Assembly (NCBI GenBank): GCA_900404475.1 | Contig: OUQQ01000312.1 | Coordinates: forward strand, 1-22,525 | From: Spongospora subterranea | Lineage: Eukaryota > Endomyxa > Phytomyxea > Plasmodiophorida > Plasmodiophoridae | DNA: 22,525 nt | Reading direction: 5' to 3' | In this document: positions 18,529 through 22,525 of the stretch, piece by piece | Layout of the letters: each line of letters starts with the position of its first letter | Position numbering within the stretch: position 1 is the first letter of the stretch | Notes under the pieces: generated by a model | What the model was told of the DNA's origin: nothing | Databases searched by the model: none | The model's input: the letters and a program-made list of their open reading frames with translations, nothing else | Translations under genes and position numbers: made by a program

Positions 18529-19223
18529 TTATCGCCAAGATAACCGTTTGTGACTGCATCTGAAACAAGAGGCCTTTTGACAGCCGCAATCCGAAGAAAA
18601 ATGCAATGACATTTTGTTAGGTTTATTCTTCGACGCACCGCGATAAAATAATGTCACACATAGTTCTGAGAAAACTCTGACTGTGGCATTCGTTTTTTTC
18701 GAGCGTATATACCGAAATTGCATCGGTTCTACGACTACCCGCTCCGGGAGGTCAATTTCCATGCGATAGATCTGACGGCTCAATCCCTGAAAGTAATGAA
18801 TGATCGCCATAGACTGTTCGTTAGACAGCCCGCCGTCTGCTAATGGATCGATCAGTGTTGCGGCGTCGGCAATAACGGCAAGGTCCGTCTTTGCGGATTT
18901 CGGCGTGCATTTCTTTTCCCCCGATTGTGGACATAAAATATTCCTAACACCTTTTGCCCTGAACTTGCTATCGTAGGATGTCGTGGAACACAACATCGCT
19001 CCGTGCTTACCTGAGCAGGGTCCATTTTTATTCGAACGGCAACTGCGGCATGAAATCCTTTCAAGCATCTGTTTATTGTCTCTAGGTGGAATTTGGCCTC
19101 GAGGAAATCGGGGTTGTTTCCAGTGGAAGTTTTTCCATCTCTCCCGCAGCAATGATCGATATATCCCAAAATTGATTGTTGTCGATCTTGCTCCATCTCC
19201 TCAGTGGCCGAATGCGTCACCAT
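18529..19223 (-). CDS. hypothetical protein with Cys-rich tail, two exons
   Basis: Exon 1 (19223-19011) starts MVTHSATEEMEQDRQQSILG and ends at a strong donor (CAG then GTAAGC). Exon 2 (18963-18529) begins FRAKGVRNILCPQSGEKK. The 47-base intron ends ATAGCAAG and both sides are phase 0, giving 215 residues. Exon 1 has an amphipathic stretch, FHLETINRCLKGFHAAVAVR. Exon 2 has SNEQSMAIIHYFQGLSRQIY and a final CGCQKASCFRCSH, whose Cys spacing (C-x-C-x4-C-x2-C) could bind zinc. The frame of exon 2 is open through the intron to 19152, but exon 1 in its own frame reads far better. No known family is recognised. The start of this gene faces a candidate plus-strand exon only 17 bases away. Confidence 0.65.
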
Positions 19224-19240
19224 ATTACTTCCATAGTTAA

Positions 19241-19611
19241 ATCAAAGTCAAGACCCAAGCAAGAGAGAATCAACTGTTAACTGAGCAAAAACCTCTCGCT
19301 GCAATTTGGGTGAAAAATGAATTCAAGTCCGGCTTCGTTGCGAGGACGTTGTACCTGATGAAATCAATGCCGGATGTCGCGGCGCTCAACAGGCCAGACA
19401 TTTTTTCGGTGTGTGATAGAGACCTGCGTCAGCAGTTTCACTTGCACACATCATGTAAAGATGGACAGTGATCGCGGCGCGGAATATAACCGGAACTAAA
19501 CTCGGTAAAGTTGCGATTGCTCGTATCTCTGTGAGATTGGCATATATATCAACTGTGAAAATGAAAAGAATTGGCAAATCTCTTTTGCGTCGAGGAATAG
19601 GATTCTGGTGA
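19241..19611 (+). CDS. candidate spliced gene, unknown, 5' end unresolved
   Basis: An open frame from 19241 reads LAAIWVKNEFKSGFVARTLY, then MPDVAALNRPDIFSVCDRDL, and reaches HLHTS. There a GTAAAG donor at 19455 and an acceptor GGTAAAG at 19510 would remove 56 bases. The frame then continues AIARISVRLAYISTVKMKRI to a stop at 19609. No ATG precedes the best part; the first in-frame ATG is MKSMPD, so an upstream exon may exist or the start may be internal. A 144-codon minus-strand frame covers the same bases but looks less protein-like. Confidence 0.35.
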
Positions 19612-19767
19612 AAAATCCAGTTTCGCTGGGATGTTTGGACAACCAAACAATGGGTGATCTTTAAAATCTGTATTTTCCCTACAACTGTGTGTCTTTTTGA
19701 TCGTAAATTTAACTTCACTATGGACTCCCACAACCCTTCGTTGTGGACTTTACAGCACAGCTTTCGC

Positions 19768-20052
19768 TTATGCGATGGCCATCGCCAGTGGTCTTTCACC
19801 ATCGACAATCTCCGCTTCAAGATCCGGGGCCACCAGATTGGGGCTTGGCACTTTTAAACAGTTCCAGTCGAACTGCAGCGGAGCGCGACGACCACCTTCA
19901 ACATCATTGCGTTCCACGTCGGCGAAGTCATGTTCGAGCCCAAATTCCAGAACAATTTCATCATCAAATGTCCCAGGTTCGCCCAAAACTTCTTCGTCGG
20001 TTACGCTTTCCCCTGAGGTCTCCATGCACAATACATTGCTCTGGAGGCGCAT
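19768..20052 (-). CDS. acidic hypothetical protein, 94 aa
   Basis: From the ATG at 20052 it reads MRLQSNVLCMETSGESVTDE, then TFDDEIVLEFGLEHDFADVE and APLQFDWNCLKVPSPNL, ending ERPLAMAIA. About a quarter of residues are Asp or Glu. Two long plus-strand frames over the same bases are Ser/Arg/Pro-rich, the usual antisense image of an acidic protein. It may be one exon of a longer gene. The 320 bases to its right show no coding signal. Confidence 0.5.
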   Translation of the reverse strand: MRLQSNVLCMETSGESVTDEEVLGEPGTFDDEIVLEFGLEHDFADVERNDVEGGRRAPLQFDWNCLKVPSPNLVAPDLEAEIVDGERPLAMAIA

Positions 20053-20374
20053 TAGAGTAAATTGGTGGATGACCGAAATTACAATGTGGCTACAAGATTA
20101 ATTATTGAAGGAAAAACAGGTTGGAAACGTTGAACACAGATGGCGGGCAGTAAAGGTTACACAATGGTAATTTTTTTTTGAATTGCGTTGTTGTCGTATT
20201 TTTTCGAATGCCGAAAAATAGCAAGGCCTACATTGGTGTTCTGAATTGCCTTATCCCTTGAATGGAGAAACAGAACAAACCGAACAATCAAACTCAGAAC
20301 GGTGAAAAAAAGAATTATCTCATGTTTCACACATCAACACCTGATAAGATGGGCGATCTCCCGACTGCTTCGCC

Positions 20375-20596
20375 CTAGATAACAGATCCGGTGTGCTCCG
20401 AAATCTGCACATATCGCGAAGCCAGGTGATACATATATCGATGCCTAGACGCAGGCGGATTAGGGCCGGGGCGAGCATCGTGCTCAAGCCAATCTGAAAA
20501 GCCTGTTATGGCTCTATCCTCACGCTTGGTCAGAGTTCCGTTAATAAACTCCCCAACTTCCAATCTCATTGGCATTAGCCGACACTGTGACTGCAT
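20375..20596 (-). CDS. hypothetical 73-aa protein or last exon
   Basis: From the ATG at 20596 the frame reads MQSQCRLMPMRLEVGEFING, then REDRAITGFSDWLEHDARPG and RHRYMYHLASRYVQISEHTG, ending SVI. It is open upstream to beyond 20650 without a start, and lies 120 bases past the stop of the dsRBD gene on the same strand. It may therefore be a separate small gene or an alternative 3' exon of that gene. No family is recognised. Confidence 0.45.
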   Translation of the reverse strand: MQSQCRLMPMRLEVGEFINGTLTKREDRAITGFSDWLEHDARPGPNPPASRHRYMYHLASRYVQISEHTGSVI

Positions 20597-20718
20597 GCTT
20601 GTTACACTTTCAGCCCAGCCTGTAACAGTATTGCCAAGACAATTCTCCAACTTTGAGGTTCGTTTGTTGACTTATTGTTCTTCTGAGGGATTCGTTCAAA
20701 CAAAAAGGTGATGGTAGT

Positions 20719-21871
20719 TCAACTGCAGCTTTTGCTGTCATCGAGAACCGTGTCTTGTATTCGGCGGGTATTGTCTCTGAATCCGAATCTGGCGCCCGCT
20801 GCATCAGCAAAATGTGTTTTTGTAACTGGTCCGCTGATGAGCTGGCTCAGTATTGATTTTTTTTTCCTTCGATTCGATGTCTGACTCCCGCAGCCATGCC
20901 GGGCCCGATCCGTCAATTTTGGGTCAAAAAGGCAATCTTGACCCCAGCGCTTGCATGCTCTAGCCAAATTATTGAGATATGTCGACAAATAAACTTTCAC
21001 CTCAAAGAAAATGACTTTTAAATAGGTCAATCGTTGTTATTATATGATATATTTGCAAAGAATTTAGCAGCTGGACGGGGACCATCGGGTATCTTACCGT
21101 TCAATTTCGGCAAAAGCCCATGAATGATACCACATTTTACCAAATCCTTTGGCTTCTTTTTTATCATTTCTAGAACGGCATAATAAGTAGACAGACTCGG
21201 AAGTAATTGACGTAGCAAAGCACGGGACGCATCATGTTTCGCCAGACGCCTTTTACTACACTTTCCGGTCACTCGAACCCCGCCAAGGGCAGCAACGAAT
21301 TCGCCGGAATCTGATATATCGAACGCAAGCTGGTAGTCCAAGAGGCACTTCGTTCGTAATTCATGTAAGGCTTGAAGTGGAGTCTTATGCCAATAGCCTT
21401 CGGGAAACGTCTGCTTGGCCGATAAAACCTCAATGTCGCTATCGATTGGCAATAACTTGTAATTCTCAAGAGTCTGTAAACATAAATTGGTATTCAAAAG
21501 AGGATGATCATCACATCAGAAAGAATTCTGAGCAAACGACTTTACACAATACGTAAACAACGGAAAATATGAGCTTGCTCGTTTGAACCATCAAAAACGC
21601 TTATAACTGAATCAACACTAAAGAAATGGAGACATTCCAGGCCCGATGAAAAAGAGATAATTCAAAAGACAAATTGGATCTGAAGAAAAATTCGTTTGCG
21701 CCGTATCGCGCCAAGACAAAGAAGTATTTAACACACCAAAGAGCAACACAATGAATCGACGTTGTCAAGTTTTACGGTGACAGGAACCAACGCCTTGTCT
21801 GTCTGTTTGGACTTTTTCCTCAATTTGAAAACAGCATCGCTGCCTTGTTTCTTGCTGGATGGCACCTTCAT
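20719..21871 (-). CDS. double-stranded RNA-binding domain protein, three exons
   Basis: Exons: 21871-21776, 21473-21098 and 21014-20719. Introns are 302 bases (GTAAAA...TTTACAG) and 83 bases (GTAAGA...TAAAAG). The product is about 255 residues. Exon 2 carries a dsRBD-like block: TPLQALHELRTKCLLDYQLA (helix 1 and strand), GEFVAALGGVRVTGKCSKRR and LAKHDASRALLRQLLPSL. The G-x-C-S-K-R-x-A-K-x-x-A-S-x-A-L pattern supplies the Lys residues that normally contact RNA. Exon 3 is basic (RRKKKSILSQ) with EVKVYLSTYLNNLARACKRW before it. Exon 1 is Lys/Ser-rich. Coding-like sequence in frame upstream of 21871 (VAEFSDLSEINRSS) suggests an earlier start or exon. This could be a mitochondrial ribosomal or RNase III-associated protein; no nuclease motif is seen. 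Confidence 0.65.
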
Positions 21872-21982
21872 TGCGGTGTACGACCCAACCGACGAACGAT
21901 TGATTTCTGACAAGTCTGAAAACTCCGCCACGGTGAAGTCATCCAGGTAACGTTATACAAGCCTGTACTGCTCTGGGATGTT

Positions 21983-22225
21983 TCACCCTTTGCGTTTGAG
22001 TTTCTTGCCGGCAGATAATTCTTTCATAATTGCCAGTAATACACTTTTCGCATGCCTATTGGTGTTGATCGCGGCCGGTACGATTTGTAGGATGTAATGG
22101 GACGTACATCTTGTTGAATTTGAAATTGGATTCGTATTTTGGCTGGTAATCAAAACAATAGTTGTACAGAACTGCAGCCCTATATGCACTTACGGACCTA
22201 CTTAAGCCACCGATTAAAACCAGTT
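21983..22225 (-). CDS. 3' part of a spliced gene, unknown protein
   Basis: Exon 22225-22108 reads IGGLSRSVSAYRAAVLYNYC, then DYQPKYESNFKFNK, and joins 22055-21983, which reads HAKSVLLAIMKELSAGKKLK and ends KRKG. The 52-base intron runs GTACGT...CAATAG, and the split ATG codon is completed by the splice. Upstream, an acceptor GTAAACAG at about 22226 with a good branch-like ggctgac suggests another exon, but no phase-compatible donor was found before the opposite-strand gag-like ORF begins. The basic C-terminus is natural-looking. No family is recognised. Confidence 0.5.
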
Positions 22226-22350
22226 CTGTTTACCAACTCCAACCGAATAGTCAGCCGGACTCTGCACAAAACGTTTTATAGCAGACTACCTGGCTTTCAG
22301 CTTTGCCAGACGAACTTGCAAACAGGCGACAAACCCACGCCCCGAAGTTT

Positions 22351-22525
22351 ATGGCCCAAACCAGGAGCATGGACGCCGATTCCGATCAGGGTGCCAACCC
22401 TGCCCATCCACAACCAGAATCCATAGCCGAGCATGTCATAGCCGGCCAGACACCAATATTTGTTCCCTTAAAACCACCGATCATCAAGGCTTTTGACCCC
22501 AAGGCGATCGCTGTATTTCGCCGAG
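22351..22525 (+). CDS. N-terminus of a retroelement gag-like ORF, cut by the window edge
   Basis: The frame starts MAQTRSMDADSDQGANPAHP and reaches TPIFVPLKPPIIKAFDPKAI at the right edge, still open. An acidic, disordered start followed by a P-x-I-K-x-F-D-P-K-A-I-x-x-F stretch is typical of gag polyproteins of LTR retrotransposons in fungi and protists. That identification rests on pattern memory. A host gene with a disordered N-terminus is the alternative. A minus-strand frame over the same bases is Gly-rich and treated as its shadow. Confidence 0.5.
   Translation, partial: MAQTRSMDADSDQGANPAHPQPESIAEHVIAGQTPIFVPLKPPIIKAFDPKAIAVFRR

Noticed and set aside
19697..20101. 134-codon Ser/Arg/Pro-rich plus-strand frame
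   Set aside because: Typical antisense image of the acidic minus-strand protein at 19768-20052.
1..22525. tRNA or rRNA genes
   Set aside because: No cloverleaf with a GTTCRANNC-type T-loop box or conserved rRNA stretch was noticed on either strand. A covariance-model scan would be decisive.

Overview
The window looks like nuclear DNA of a eukaryote with small spliceosomal introns, probably a unicellular or fungus-like organism (an early-diverging fungus, oomycete or similar protist). I cannot place it more precisely. The reasons: several proteins only read through when GT-AG introns of about 36-120 bases are removed (a few are 160-300), genes lie close together on both strands, and the gaps are filled with decayed Copia, LINE and Mutator-like (MULE) elements. 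Nothing looks bacterial: no operons, no ribosome-binding-site logic, no CRISPR.

Left part (1-4.8 kb): a 74-bp tandem repeat, a frameshifted gene scrap and an inverted-repeat region of about 425 bp. Next come a small acidic two-exon protein (1075-1496, minus) and a candidate last exon (1826-1999, plus). The clearest gene here is a three-exon lipB, octanoyltransferase (2193-3006, plus). It meets tail to tail a four-exon gene for a four-helix membrane protein (3003-4107, minus), whose upstream region holds short GC-rich repeats.

Transposon graveyard (4.8-13.35 kb): a degraded non-LTR (LINE) relic on the minus strand, a nest of scrambled repeats (6.78-7.48 kb) and a Ty1/Copia relic on the minus strand. 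The Copia relic has its domains in the order gag, pre-integrase, integrase, reverse transcriptase, and is broken by frameshifts and one clear stop. Upstream of its gag lie two fold-back structures, one made of an inverted duplication of the same reverse-transcriptase segment, the other a near-complete palindrome of about 270 bp. A frameshifted MULE transposase (12384-13348, plus) follows.

Right part (13.4-22.5 kb): mostly single-copy genes on the minus strand. They are an unidentified protein near 14 kb, a four-exon taxilin (14459-15915), a 313-residue disordered protein (17353-18294), a two-exon protein with a Cys-rich tail (18529-19223), an acidic protein (19768-20052), a 73-codon frame (20375-20596), a double-stranded-RNA-binding-domain protein (20719-21871) and the 3' end of another spliced gene (21983-22225). 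At the right edge a plus-strand ORF that looks like a retroelement gag runs off the window.

No pathway links the genes. Lipoylation (LipB, mitochondrial by family knowledge), vesicle traffic (taxilin) and RNA binding (dsRBD) are independent housekeeping roles. Exon models come from reading splice sites and protein frames by eye; terminal exons are the least certain parts.
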